From Cognatiyoonia koreensis (lineage in GTDB: Bacteria > Pseudomonadota > Alphaproteobacteria > Rhodobacterales > Rhodobacteraceae): DNA of 64,000 nt. The notes below the pieces were generated by a model. That model was not told the DNA's origin, ran no database searches, and worked only from the letters and a program-made list of their open reading frames with translations. The stretch is from contig NZ_FOIZ01000002.1 in NCBI RefSeq assembly GCF_900109295.1, forward strand, positions 248,001 to 312,000. Direction: 5' to 3'. The position numbers and the translations under genes are program-made. Each line of letters begins with the position of its first letter. The stretch's first letter is position 1. Positions 1 to 8,089 of this stretch are shown here, one piece after another.

Positions 1-170
1 CCAGCGCCCTTCTGGACAGCGAGGGTATAACCTTCTTTGAATTCGACGTAAACATGAGCGTCCTCGAAGGAAGCATAGGCATAATGCCGCGCCGCTTGAT
101 GGTCGCGGACCGTGATCTTTTCATGGCAGAAGCGGTCATGCGGGACGCCGAAATTGATCTTGGACGCTGA
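1..170 (+). CDS. DUF2007-type protein, C-terminal part (5' end outside window)
   Basis: The frame is open from the left edge to a TGA at 168-170 and gives about 55 residues. They include VNMSVLEGSIGI followed by PRRLMV, the typical end of the small DUF2007 family (putative signal-transducing or PII-like fold proteins of unknown function). The start lies outside the window. The gene overlaps the probable start of the downstream methyltransferase, which suggests co-transcription. Family assignment is by motif memory; no function is claimed. Confidence 0.7.
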   Translation, partial: SALLDSEGITFFEFDVNMSVLEGSIGIMPRRLMVADRDLFMAEAVMRDAEIDLGR

Positions 171-894
171 TCTCACGCACGACGCATTTCTTGGCGGGTT
201 GGTTCATATATGGCAGCCCAAGAAGGGGTATCGCGCCGGCACTGACCCCGTGATGCTGGCAGCCAGCGTGCCTGCGCAATCGGGCCAATCAGTACTGGAA
301 CTTGGCTGCGGTGCCGGAACCGCAGCGCTTTGCCTTCATACGCGTGTTGCCGGGTTGCGGCTTGTCGGGGTCGAGGTGCAAAGCCTTTATGCCACCCTTG
401 CTGCGCGTAACGCAGCAGGCACAAGCGCCGATATGCGCGTTATCACTTCAGACCTGCGCGATCTTCCTGCCGACCTACGGCAAGAACGGTTTGATCATGT
501 GATCATGAATCCACCCTATTTTGATCGTGCGAAAGGTGATGCCTCTGCAGATCAGGGGCGTGATCTTGCCCTTGGCGGCGACACGCCGTTGGCGGACTGG
601 CTTGGTGTCGGTATCAGGCGGGTCGGACCAAAAGGTTATTTGACTGTGATCCAAAAAATAGACCGACTACCGGATGTGATGGCAGCGATAAGGGGCCGAC
701 TTGGCAGTTTTGTGCTGCGTCCTATCGCTTCTACGCCGACATCTGCGGCCAATCTGTTTCTGTTGCGCGCACGACAGGAAGGGCACGCACCGATGCGAAT
801 TTGCCCGCCGCTTATTATGCATGATGGCAACCGGTATACGCCTGAGGTCGAAGCCATTTTGCGCAATGCCGCAGAACTGAGCATGGACCATTAA
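154..894 (+). CDS. TrmN6-like tRNA (adenine-N6) methyltransferase
   Basis: This is an SAM-dependent class I methyltransferase. The SAM-binding glycine loop LELGCGAG lies at about residues 48-55, and the N6-adenine signature NPPY starts at about residue 119. The N-terminal TxDAFLGG and WQPKKGYRAGTDP segments are characteristic of the YfiC/TrmN6 family, which methylates A37 of tRNA-Val1. The start is uncertain: TTG at 154 or 160 fits the family N-terminus, and GTG at 112 would add 14 residues. Both TTG starts overlap the DUF2007 stop. Exact tRNA specificity is inferred from family only. Confidence 0.8.
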   Translation: MILDADLTHDAFLGGLVHIWQPKKGYRAGTDPVMLAASVPAQSGQSVLELGCGAGTAALCLHTRVAGLRLVGVEVQSLYATLAARNAAGTSADMRVITSDLRDLPADLRQERFDHVIMNPPYFDRAKGDASADQGRDLALGGDTPLADWLGVGIRRVGPKGYLTVIQKIDRLPDVMAAIRGRLGSFVLRPIASTPTSAANLFLLRARQEGHAPMRICPPLIMHDGNRYTPEVEAILRNAAELSMDH

Positions 895-1009
895 TAGTTT
901 GGCAAGAAATACGCTCCATCGTGAATCGTACATATTTTGCTGCAGTGCGTCGTGACTTCGAAACCAAGATGTGCTGCACTCAGTTACACACACTCACAGG
1001 AGGACGACC

Positions 1010-1180
1010 ATGAACTTGAGTTCGCGTTTGCAGGAACTGAAGAAGAAACATGCACATCTATCTACTTCTGTTGAACAACTTCAACGTAGCCCCGCGACCG
1101 ACGACCTCGAGATCGCCAAGCTGAAAAAGCAGAAACTGGCGATCAAAGAAGAAATCAATCGGCTCAGCGTCTCCGCATAA
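1010..1180 (+). CDS. YdcH/DUF465 family small protein
   Basis: A 56-residue, highly charged helical protein (QELKKKHAHLS, then KLKKQKLAIKEEI) with the length and pattern of the DUF465/YdcH family. The family is widespread in proteobacteria, has no settled function and is probably coiled-coil. A perfect AGGAGG at 998-1003 sits 6 bases before the ATG and fixes the start. The gene is followed by a hairpin and converges on the lysR gene. Confidence 0.85.
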   Translation: MNLSSRLQELKKKHAHLSTSVEQLQRSPATDDLEIAKLKKQKLAIKEEINRLSVSA

Positions 1181-1190
1181 TGCCGAATAT

Positions 1191-1213
1191 GGCACTGGCC
1201 AGTGGCCAGTGCC
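1191..1213. terminator. Hairpin between convergent genes
   Basis: A perfect 10-bp inverted repeat (1191-1200 with 1204-1213, loop AGT) fills the gap between the YdcH-like gene and the convergent lysR gene, whose stop codon begins right after it. There is no strong T-tract, so terminator activity in either direction is inferred. Confidence 0.5.
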
Positions 1214-2155
1214 TCACACGATATCGGCAGCGTGGACCATTTTGCGTTCCGCGCGAAATTTGCCTGACTGACTGATTTCCTGCAGTACCCAGTCATGGAA
1301 TGCTGCGATCTTTGGTAAGGTTTCGTTCCCTTTTGGACAAACGAAGCGAAATTTGGGTGACACGATGATCCCGAGCTCAAACGGAGCGACGAGGCGCCCT
1401 GCCTCCATCGCACGCGCAGCAAGCGAAACCCGCCCCAAAACAACACCAGCCCCTGACATCGCCGCATCAAGCGCGTGATCGGCTTGCGAAAAGCGTGGGC
1501 CATGGCTCGTGTCAATATCGATTCCCTGCACTTTCGTCCAGTTTGCCCAACTACCTTCGTCACTGACCGATGACATCGACTCGTCGTGTACAAGGATCGC
1601 ATCTTTCAAGTCAGCGGGTTCTTTAATGTGTTCGGCCATTTGCGGCGTCATCATCGGTGTGACCCACTCTTCGATCAGCGGCTCTGCATGGAGGCTGTCA
1701 TCCGCTTCAAGGCCAAATCGGATCGCGACATCAACCTCGTCGCGATCAAAATCCGCAAGACGCAAACCTGCGACAAAGCGCAGTTCAATTTCAGGATGAG
1801 CCTGTGCAAAATCATACATCCGTGGCGCAAGCCATTTCGCAGTAAAGGCAGGTCCTGCCGTTACGGTAAGGATACCAGTGTCTTGTAAACGACGCACGTC
1901 GCGCCACGCTGACATCAATTTACCAAAAGCATCCCGTGTAGCAGGCGCAAGCATGCGTCCGGCTTCTGTAAGTTCCACAGCACGGTTCAGGCGTCGAAAC
2001 AGCGGATGCCCCAATTCCGACTCTAAAGATTTGATTTGATAGGACAAAGCTGCTGGCGTCACAAACAACTCATCAGCTGCTTTCGCGAAAGACATATGCC
2101 GTGCAGCGGCCTCGAACGCGCGCAATGACGTCAGGGAAGGGAGGCGATCAGGCAT
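1214..2155 (-). CDS. LysR-family transcriptional regulator (GcvA-like)
   Basis: A 313-residue regulator. The N-terminal winged HTH is seen in SLTSLRAFEAAARHMSFAKA followed by LFVTPAALSYQIKSLE, a classic LysR helix-turn-helix of the GcvA/AmpR branch. A substrate-binding domain (about residues 90-300) follows. The ATG at 2155 matches the usual MPDRLPSLTSLRAFE start; a TTG at 2161 is the alternative. It is divergent from a very short gene at 2273, a common arrangement of a LysR regulator with its target. The inducer and regulon cannot be told from sequence. Confidence 0.9.
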   Translation of the reverse strand: MPDRLPSLTSLRAFEAAARHMSFAKAADELFVTPAALSYQIKSLESELGHPLFRRLNRAVELTEAGRMLAPATRDAFGKLMSAWRDVRRLQDTGILTVTAGPAFTAKWLAPRMYDFAQAHPEIELRFVAGLRLADFDRDEVDVAIRFGLEADDSLHAEPLIEEWVTPMMTPQMAEHIKEPADLKDAILVHDESMSSVSDEGSWANWTKVQGIDIDTSHGPRFSQADHALDAAMSGAGVVLGRVSLAARAMEAGRLVAPFELGIIVSPKFRFVCPKGNETLPKIAAFHDWVLQEISQSGKFRAERKMVHAADIV

Positions 2156-2161
2156 AATCAA

Positions 2162-2176
2162 TTAAATACAGCTTAA
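2162..2176. promoter_or_regulatory. Candidate LysR box (T-N11-A dyad)
   Basis: TTAA-N7-TTAA lies directly upstream of the lysR start, in the 117-bp gap shared with the divergent small gene. It fits the loose T-N11-A LysR pattern, but such matches are common in AT-rich gaps. Confidence 0.25.
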
Positions 2177-2272
2177 CTGAAGCGGCAACAAGTCTCGTTT
2201 GTAGAATGACCGTGCAGAGAACATATGAAGTTCATCAAGCAAACATCGAACTGTCCAAAAAGGAACCCTCCC

Positions 2273-2383
2273 ATGTTCGAACATACTACCGATGCCAGAA
2301 TGCGCTACATGCTCCAACACGCACGCTCTGAAAGAGCCAAGGCCCTACGTGGAGCTTGGAACTGGATCAAAGGTCGCAAATAA
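2273..2383 (+). CDS. 36-residue basic small protein, unrecognised
   Basis: The frame runs from ATG 2273 to TAA 2381-2383 and encodes 36 residues: MFEHTTDARMRYMLQHARS, then a basic Arg/Lys/Trp-rich helix ending in WNWIKGRK. AAGGA at 2260-2264 lies 8 bases before the ATG. A strong terminator (2421-2455) follows within 40 bases, so a short monocistronic transcript is likely. It is divergent from lysR and could be its target. Size and Arg-rich character recall the tiny DUF1127-like stress proteins of Rhodobacteraceae, but I do not recognise the family. Confidence 0.5.
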   Translation: MFEHTTDARMRYMLQHARSERAKALRGAWNWIKGRK

Positions 2384-2420
2384 ACGCTCCGGTGGCACCT
2401 CCCGGTCACCGAACGTAAAA

Positions 2421-2455
2421 AGGGCCGCGCCTGATCAGCGCGGCCCTTTCTTTTT
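2421..2455. terminator. Strong bidirectional rho-independent terminator
   Basis: A 10-bp GC-rich stem (2421-2430 paired with 2438-2447, loop CTGATCA) is followed by a T-tract on the plus strand (2447-2455). An A-tract on the other side (2417-2421) gives a T-tract for the minus strand. It can therefore end both the small gene at 2273 and the phaA-phaB transcript. Confidence 0.85.
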
Positions 2456-2470
2456 GTCCAAACTGCGTTC

Positions 2471-3193
2471 TTAAACGAAGAATTGGGCACCATTTGCGGA
2501 AATCGTAGACCCGTTGATAAATCCGGCGTCATCGCCAGCAAGGAAAGACACGCATTTCGCGATTTCCTCCGGCTCACCCAGACGACCTGCAGGAATACCT
2601 GCAATGATCTTCTGACGGACCTCTTCGGGGATCGCCATAACCATTTCGGTTGCGATGTAGCCGGGGCAGACGGCGTTCGCTGTAATTCCCGCGCGCGCAC
2701 CTTCTTGGGCCAACGACTTTACGATGCCCAGATCGCCCGCTTTTGTCGCGGCGTAGTTGACCTGACCGAATTGGCCCTTCTGACCGTTGATCGAGGAGAT
2801 GACGATTACGCGACCAAATTTGCGCTCACGCATGCCAGGCCAAACCGGATGAACGGTGTTAAAAACGCCCGTCAGGTTGGTGTCGATGACTTCTTTCCAC
2901 TGTTGTGGCGTCATCTTGTGAAAAGGCGCATCGCGTGTGATGCCAGCATTGGCCACAACGACATCGATCGGGCCGAGGTCGGCTTCGACCTGTGCGATAC
3001 CGGCCTTGGATTCATCGTAGTCGCCGACATTCCACTTGTAGGTCTTGATTCCAGTCGCTTCGGTGAATTTAGCCGCAGCTTCATCATTGCCTGCGTATGT
3101 TGCGGCGACGGTCATCCCGTCGGCCTGCAATTTCTTTGAAATGGCTTCGCCGATTCCACGGCTTCCCCCGGTCACAAGTGCGACACGTCCCAT
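2471..3193 (-). CDS. phaB: Acetoacetyl-CoA reductase PhaB
   Basis: A 240-residue classical short-chain dehydrogenase that reduces acetoacetyl-CoA to (R)-3-hydroxybutyryl-CoA with NADPH, the second step of poly-3-hydroxybutyrate synthesis. Visible features are the Rossmann loop TGGSRGIG (8-15), NAG, the active-site Ser in VISSINGQKGQFGQ, YAATK, and PhaB-specific NAGITRD and CPGYIATEMV. It lies 66 bp downstream of phaA on the same strand, and the strong terminator just beyond its stop ends the pair. Confidence 0.96.
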   Translation of the reverse strand: MGRVALVTGGSRGIGEAISKKLQADGMTVAATYAGNDEAAAKFTEATGIKTYKWNVGDYDESKAGIAQVEADLGPIDVVVANAGITRDAPFHKMTPQQWKEVIDTNLTGVFNTVHPVWPGMRERKFGRVIVISSINGQKGQFGQVNYAATKAGDLGIVKSLAQEGARAGITANAVCPGYIATEMVMAIPEEVRQKIIAGIPAGRLGEPEEIAKCVSFLAGDDAGFINGSTISANGAQFFV

Positions 3194-3259
3194 AGTCTAT
3201 CCTCCAGAATTATTCAGGTATTGCATAGGCGACCCCGGTCGGGGTCACCTTGATTAAGA

Positions 3260-4435
3260 TCAGTCACGCTCGACGCAAAGTGCGACACCCATACCGCCGC
3301 CGATACACAAAGTAGCAAGGCCCTTTTTCGCGTCGCGACGAACCATTTCGAACAGCAGCGTGTTCAAAACCCGGCAACCGGATGCTCCGATTGGGTGACC
3401 AATGGCGATAGCACCACCGTTGACGTTCACGATGGCCGGATCCCAGCCCATGTCTTTGTTGACGGCACAGGCCTGTGCAGCAAAGGCTTCGTTGGCTTCG
3501 ATCAAATCAAGATCTTCGACCTTCCAACCTGCTTTATCGAGCGCTTTGCGCGATGCCATGACCGGACCAACACCCATGATTGCCGGATCAAGTCCTGCAG
3601 TTGCATAGGATGCAATGCGGGCCAAAGGCTGAATGCCGCGCTTTTCAGCATTTTCAGAGGACATCAGGAGCGTTGCGGCGGCACCGTCGTTCAGACCAGA
3701 CGCATTCGCAGCTGTGACGGAACCGTCCTTGGCGAAAGCAGGGCGCAGTTTCTGCATAGCTTCCATTGTCGCGCCGTGGCGGATGTATTCATCCTTGTCG
3801 ACAATGATATCCCCCTTACGGGTCTTAACAGTGTAGGCGACGATCTCATCATCGAACTTCCCGGCCTTCTGAGCAGCTTCGGCCTTGTTCTGCGAAGCGA
3901 CGGCAAATTCATCCTGTTGGTCACGGCTGATTTGCCACTTTTCAGCGACGTTCTCAGCGGTCTGACCCATATGATAGCCGTTGAATGCGTCCCAGAGTCC
4001 ATCACGGATCATCGTGTCGATGTAGGTCATATCGCCCATCTTCTGACCGGCACGCAGGTGCGCAGCGTGAGGGGACAGCGTCATGTTTTCCTGACCGCCA
4101 GCGATCACGACGTCGGCATCGCCAAGCTGAATGTGCTGCGCGCCCAGCGCGACAGCCCGCAGACCAGACCCGCAAACCTGGTTGATGCCCCAAGCGGCAC
4201 TTTCGATTGGCAGGCCGGCATTCACGTGGGCCTGACGGGCCGGGTTTTGGCCCTGTGCCGCGGTCAGCACCTGACCAAGGATTGTTTCACTCACTTCACC
4301 CTTTTCGATACCGGCACGTGCGACGACTTCTTCAAGAACGGCAGCGCCAAGGTCGTGGGCAGGTGTGTTGGCAAATGAACCACCAAAGCTGCCAACGGCA
4401 GTCCGGGCGGCAGAAGCGATTACAACGTTTGTCAT
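3260..4435 (-). CDS. phaA: Acetyl-CoA C-acetyltransferase (thiolase) PhaA
   Basis: A 391-residue biosynthetic thiolase that condenses two acetyl-CoA into acetoacetyl-CoA, feeding PhaB. The acyl-accepting Cys is in [10 protein letters not shown], the His in GHPIGASG, and the second catalytic Cys in CIGGGMG near the C-terminus. Length is typical of the family. It is the first gene of the phaA-phaB pair. PHA synthase and depolymerase genes are not in this window. Confidence 0.96.
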   Translation of the reverse strand: MTNVVIASAARTAVGSFGGSFANTPAHDLGAAVLEEVVARAGIEKGEVSETILGQVLTAAQGQNPARQAHVNAGLPIESAAWGINQVCGSGLRAVALGAQHIQLGDADVVIAGGQENMTLSPHAAHLRAGQKMGDMTYIDTMIRDGLWDAFNGYHMGQTAENVAEKWQISRDQQDEFAVASQNKAEAAQKAGKFDDEIVAYTVKTRKGDIIVDKDEYIRHGATMEAMQKLRPAFAKDGSVTAANASGLNDGAAATLLMSSENAEKRGIQPLARIASYATAGLDPAIMGVGPVMASRKALDKAGWKVEDLDLIEANEAFAAQACAVNKDMGWDPAIVNVNGGAIAIGHPIGASGCRVLNTLLFEMVRRDAKKGLATLCIGGGMGVALCVERD

Positions 4436-4609
4436 GTGGAACTCCTCCAGGTGCGTTTTTCATCACGGGGCCAGAGGGCAAATAAACATATGGACATCGG
4501 CCCCGGCAGGTCGTGTTGCACATGTCTTTAGGGGGTCGGTGCCCTTGGGGCAATGTGATTCCTTGACTTGCATCGCGGATATGCAGCGATTGCATTCCAA
4601 TCTGTCGGG

Positions 4610-5461
4610 TCAGCTAATCCGGAAACTCGGAATCCCAAAATGGTAGCCCTGCAGACAGTCAACACCGAGTGTCGCAAGATACGTCGCGTCTTCGGCTGTC
4701 TCCACACCATCGGCAACCGTGAACATCTCGAACTGCTGTGCCACGGTAATCAACGCCTCTGCCAGAACCTGGTTATCGGGATCGTTTGCGATACCGCGCA
4801 CAAAGGATTTGTCGATCTTTACCAGATCAAAAAAGAACTCTTTGAGATGGCGAAATGCTGTCATCCCTGCTCCGAAACCATCCAGCGCAAACGCGACCCC
4901 GCGCGGCTGCATTTCCTCCATGAATTGCGCCACGATTTCATGCAGCAGCATCACGGAAGTCTCGCTCATCTCAAAGATAAGCCTGTCGCCAAGCGATGCA
5001 CGTTCGTTCAATGCCGCATCAAGCACCCGTCGCCAGCGCCCGTCCCCCAGCGAACGCGCCGACACATTGACGGATAGCCGGATTCCCGGATGGTGGCGCA
5101 GTGTCTTGAGCGCCAGTTCAAGCGTGACGACGTCGACCTGCCGCCCCAGATCCATGTCTTCAATCACGGGCATAAAATGCGCAGCGGGAATGACCCGTCC
5201 TGCAGAATCCTTTACCCTGATCAACCCTTCATGAAATGCGGTCTTGCTATGATCCAGCGTGATTACAACCGGTTGAAACGCCAGTTGCGCCCGTCCCGCA
5301 GCCAACGCATCCTGTACGAGCGAGAGCACATCGGCATCGCGGCTGGCCATGGCGAAATACAAAGGATCAAGCATTGGCTGTTCAGCCACGACGTCCTTTG
5401 CCACACTCAGCCGATCTGATCGCAATGCTTTTATCATATCGCCAATTTGCGCCGCGCACAT
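4610..5461 (-). CDS. EAL-domain protein, probably inactive
   Basis: A 283-residue cytoplasmic EAL protein from ATG 5461. An ATG-less upstream extension to 5557 would overlap the divergent tag gene. EAL phosphodiesterases hydrolyse cyclic di-GMP. Here E78 (in EGL), N132, E164, D194, K215, E254 and Q271 are kept, but the second Asp of the metal-binding DDFG is Gly (DGFG, 194-197) and the Glu of AEGVE is Asp (251). Loss of that Asp usually abolishes catalysis. A c-di-GMP-binding or protein-binding role is inferred. There is no GGDEF, receiver or membrane domain. Confidence 0.85.
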   Translation of the reverse strand: MCAAQIGDMIKALRSDRLSVAKDVVAEQPMLDPLYFAMASRDADVLSLVQDALAAGRAQLAFQPVVITLDHSKTAFHEGLIRVKDSAGRVIPAAHFMPVIEDMDLGRQVDVVTLELALKTLRHHPGIRLSVNVSARSLGDGRWRRVLDAALNERASLGDRLIFEMSETSVMLLHEIVAQFMEEMQPRGVAFALDGFGAGMTAFRHLKEFFFDLVKIDKSFVRGIANDPDNQVLAEALITVAQQFEMFTVADGVETAEDATYLATLGVDCLQGYHFGIPSFRIS

Positions 5462-5503
5462 TAACGCCCCATGAAGGCGCGGCAGAGAAGAAGGACGGAA
5501 TTT

Positions 5504-6094
5504 ATGAAAACCCGCTGCAGTTGGGCTGGCCCGGATCCGATTTATCTTGATTATCACGACACTGATTGGGGCGTTCCGGAATACGACAGCCGCGCACTTT
5601 GGGAGAAACTGATACTTGACGGATTTCAGGCAGGGCTGTCGTGGATCACGATCCTGAAGAAACGGGAGAATTTTCGCGTCGCTTTTGAAGGGTTCGATCC
5701 GAACGTGATCGCCGAATGGGGCGAGGCAGAGGTGACAAGGCTGTTACAGAACCCCGGCATTATCCGACATCGCGGAAAGATCGAAGCAACCATTGGAAAT
5801 GCCCGCGCATGGCAAGTTGTCGAGCAGCGCGAAGGGTTCGATCGATTTCTCTGGAACTATGTTGACGGCAAACCCTTACAACCAAACCGAAAGACCATGG
5901 CAGACGTCCCAGCCGAAACTGAGTTGTCGAAGCAGATATCAAATGACCTCAAGAAAGCGGGGTTCAAATTTTGCGGACCGACGATTGTCTATGCGTTCAT
6001 GCAGGCCGTTGGAATGGTGAACGATCACATCGTCGATTGCCACTGCCATGCAGGACTTACCAGCGCGACAGGGCATCCTCGTCTTCGTCCTTAG
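5504..6094 (+). CDS. tag: DNA-3-methyladenine glycosylase I
   Basis: A 196-residue Tag enzyme that excises 3-methyladenine from alkylated DNA in base excision repair. The family start (TRCSWAGPD, YHDTDWGVP) and the C-terminal NDHIVDCHCH carry the zinc-binding Cys/His set, and the middle shows LILDGFQAGLSW and the helix-hairpin-helix-like region. ATG 5504 is preceded by AAGAAGGA; an ATG at 5471 is less family-like. Its 3' end overlaps the convergent moaE gene by 38 bp. Confidence 0.95.
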   Translation: MKTRCSWAGPDPIYLDYHDTDWGVPEYDSRALWEKLILDGFQAGLSWITILKKRENFRVAFEGFDPNVIAEWGEAEVTRLLQNPGIIRHRGKIEATIGNARAWQVVEQREGFDRFLWNYVDGKPLQPNRKTMADVPAETELSKQISNDLKKAGFKFCGPTIVYAFMQAVGMVNDHIVDCHCHAGLTSATGHPRLRP

Positions 6095-6500
6095 CTGCAA
6101 CCCAGCTTTCGCCGGATTTCGTGATTTCTTTCTTCCAGAAAGGTGCACGGGATTTGAGGTAATCCATCAGAAAATCCGCCGCTGCAAACGCGTCGGCCCG
6201 GTGTGCGGACGCGGTGACAACCATCATGATGGGGTCTTCCGGTCTTAATGGACCAAACCGGTGGATCACCAGCAGGTCAATCAGCGCCCAGCGCGCCTGA
6301 GCATCTTGCGCAATCGCTTCAATCGCCTGTGACGTCATGCCTGGGTAATGCTCAATCTCCATCTGCAGTAACCCGTCTGTGACGTCGCGAACGATGCCGG
6401 TAAAGCTGACAACGGCACCGGCATTTGCAAGCGAAGCCGTAAAGCGGTTCAGCTCTGCCCCGGCATCAAACGGATCTGCCTGCACCCGAACTTGCATCAT
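6057..6500 (-). CDS. moaE: Molybdopterin synthase catalytic subunit MoaE
   Basis: A 147-residue large subunit that, with thiocarboxylated MoaD, converts precursor Z (cPMP) to molybdopterin. Family segments are VVSFTGIVRD, IEHYPGM, IHRFGPLRPED and the catalytic-lysine stretch FWKKE. Its ATG overlaps the moaD stop (ATGATG), indicating translational coupling. It probably serves molybdoenzymes such as MsrP at 58 kb. Confidence 0.95.
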   Translation of the reverse strand: MMQVRVQADPFDAGAELNRFTASLANAGAVVSFTGIVRDVTDGLLQMEIEHYPGMTSQAIEAIAQDAQARWALIDLLVIHRFGPLRPEDPIMMVVTASAHRADAFAAADFLMDYLKSRAPFWKKEITKSGESWVAAKDEDEDALSRW

Positions 6501-6742
6501 CCGCCCGTCATGGGTGGAAAAAACGCGACCTCACGCACGCCCGCCAAGGGCGCATCGAAATTGGTCAGCTCCTGATCGACGGCAACCCGAAGTGCGGAAA
6601 CATCTTCGAACGCAAGCGCATAGCGTTCTTCCCGCTCCCTAAGCTCAGCCACAAGATCATTCACGGTCACAGCACGCGTCTGCACCGTTTCCTTCGGTAT
6701 CCCGATGCGTTCGCGCACCCATGCGAAATAGAGCACATCCAT
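6497..6742 (-). CDS. moaD: Molybdopterin synthase sulfur carrier subunit MoaD
   Basis: An 81-residue ubiquitin-fold sulfur carrier ending in the required Gly-Gly (PPMTGG), which is adenylated and thiocarboxylated to deliver sulfur to MoaE. The start is ATG 6742, which overlaps the pgsA stop (ATGA); frames opening further upstream run inside pgsA and are not needed. It is the middle gene of the coupled pgsA-moaD-moaE set. Confidence 0.93.
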   Translation of the reverse strand: MDVLYFAWVRERIGIPKETVQTRAVTVNDLVAELREREERYALAFEDVSALRVAVDQELTNFDAPLAGVREVAFFPPMTGG

Positions 6743-7407
6743 CACGTATCCTCGCGCAGATAGGGCTTGGATTTCTGGAAGTAATCCCAACCCGTGATCA
6801 ACGTCAGAATGGCGGCGATCCAGAGCACGATGATCCCGCCCCACCAGCTGATGTCCCAGCCAAGCTGTTTCCAACGCAGTCCAACCTCATCCGAAATTTC
6901 ACCCGACAGAATGCCATCGATAATAGTCGGATCCATCCCGATTGTCTGTTCGATCATATAGTGTTCGAAAGCACCCTTTGCGAACAGCAGCGAGATAGCG
7001 ACCATCTGAACAGTGGTTTTCCACTTGGCGAGGTTTGTCACCTTCAAAAGGCCGGCCGTTTCGCCAAGAAATTCCCGCAAGCCACTTACAAAGACTTCAC
7101 GGAAGACGATCAGCGTCGCTGGCAGCAGTATCCAAGGGTTCATGCCGGAGAACCCGGTGATGATCAGCAAAGCAATGACGACCATCGCCTTGTCCGCAAT
7201 CGGGTCAAGCATCGCACCCAGCTTGCTTTCCTGCTTCCACGCTCGCGCCAGATATCCATCCACGAAATCCGTGATTGCAGCGCTGATAAACAGGACCAAT
7301 GCGAACCAGTCGGCCCAGGGGCGCGTGAAATAGAGAAACATCACGGCAAGTCCGGGAGCGGCGATCAGACGAAGGATCGTCAGGATATTGGGGAGGTTGA
7401 AATTCAT
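6742..7407 (-). CDS. pgsA: CDP-diacylglycerol-glycerol-3-phosphate 3-phosphatidyltransferase
   Basis: A 221-residue integral membrane enzyme that makes phosphatidylglycerophosphate, the committed step to phosphatidylglycerol and cardiolipin. The CDP-alcohol phosphotransferase motif is complete: D50-G51-x2-A54-R55-x8-G64-x3-D68-x3-D72. Several hydrophobic helices follow. ATG 7407 has AGGA 7 bases upstream and the usual MNFNLPNILT start; ATG 7413 would add two residues. The stop overlaps moaD. Confidence 0.95.
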   Translation of the reverse strand: MNFNLPNILTILRLIAAPGLAVMFLYFTRPWADWFALVLFISAAITDFVDGYLARAWKQESKLGAMLDPIADKAMVVIALLIITGFSGMNPWILLPATLIVFREVFVSGLREFLGETAGLLKVTNLAKWKTTVQMVAISLLFAKGAFEHYMIEQTIGMDPTIIDGILSGEISDEVGLRWKQLGWDISWWGGIIVLWIAAILTLITGWDYFQKSKPYLREDT

Positions 7408-7453
7408 ACACATGTCCTATCGCGTCACCTGCACATGCACCATACCCTTCGCA

Positions 7454-8073
7454 TCAGGGAAGCTGCGCATCCAGATAGATCGCTTCCTCAAGATGTGCGT
7501 CAGACACGATGATGACCGTTCGGCTGACGCGGGGATTTTTTGCGCGGCAGAACAAATATGCCGACTTTTGCATCGGCTGGCACGGTGAAAACGTTCGGGC
7601 TTCCCGCTATAGGGGGAACCAACTCTGCATTCCCAAGCGCTGGCGCAATTTGAAGTCGTTCCGTAGATATTCCCACCAAGACACGCGTGTTCTGCGTTAC
7701 AACACTTCCGCTTGGTGCAGTGTAGATTTCAACTGTCAGTGTCGACGGACCAATTGGAAATAGACTGCGGGCCAGCGCAGCCGCCAGTAAAGTGCGAAAA
7801 TGGCCAAGGCCAACTTCGGCGTGTATCGTCGCTGCACAATACCGTCACGCGCCTGCCTAATTTTCCAAGGCGGTACAATTTCCCACCTCTGTAATCGCCA
7901 TGCACAGCGCGATATCCCCACCGGGTTCAAGTGATACTGTCTGCGTCGTGCCGAATGTCAGGTCCATCAGTGGAAGGCAACACTCTGAATGACATTGTAG
8001 TTGGACGTATAAAATACCAGATCGGCGCCGCAACGATGACAAGCGCCAGAGCAGCAAGCAGGAGTTTGCGCAT
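7454..8073 (-). pseudogene. Decayed exported-protein gene between uvrC and pgsA
   Basis: From ATG 8073, with GGA about 10 bases upstream and 16 bp after the uvrC stop, the minus strand reads a membrane or signal segment (MRKLLLAALALVIVAAPIWY). It stops at 7927-7929 in that frame. The next frame continues with protein-like sequence (LTFGTTQTVSLEPGGDIALC), is cut by TAG (7857-7859) and TGA (7845-7847), then stays open with coherent sequence (PIGPSTLTVEIYTAPSG, VFTVPADAKVGIFVLPR) to 7500. At an A6 run near 7540 the third frame continues with TVIIVSDAHLEEAIYLDAQLP to TGA 7454. Two frameshifts and two nonsense codons indicate a dead gene of about 200 codons. The family is unrecognised, and sequencing error could explain only the frameshifts. 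Confidence 0.55.
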
Positions 8074-8089
8074 GTGATACGTCCGTTTG

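Noticed and set aside
3395-4378. 327-residue plus-strand frame opposite phaA
   Set aside because: It is antisense to an unambiguous thiolase gene; the composition is that of a shadow frame.
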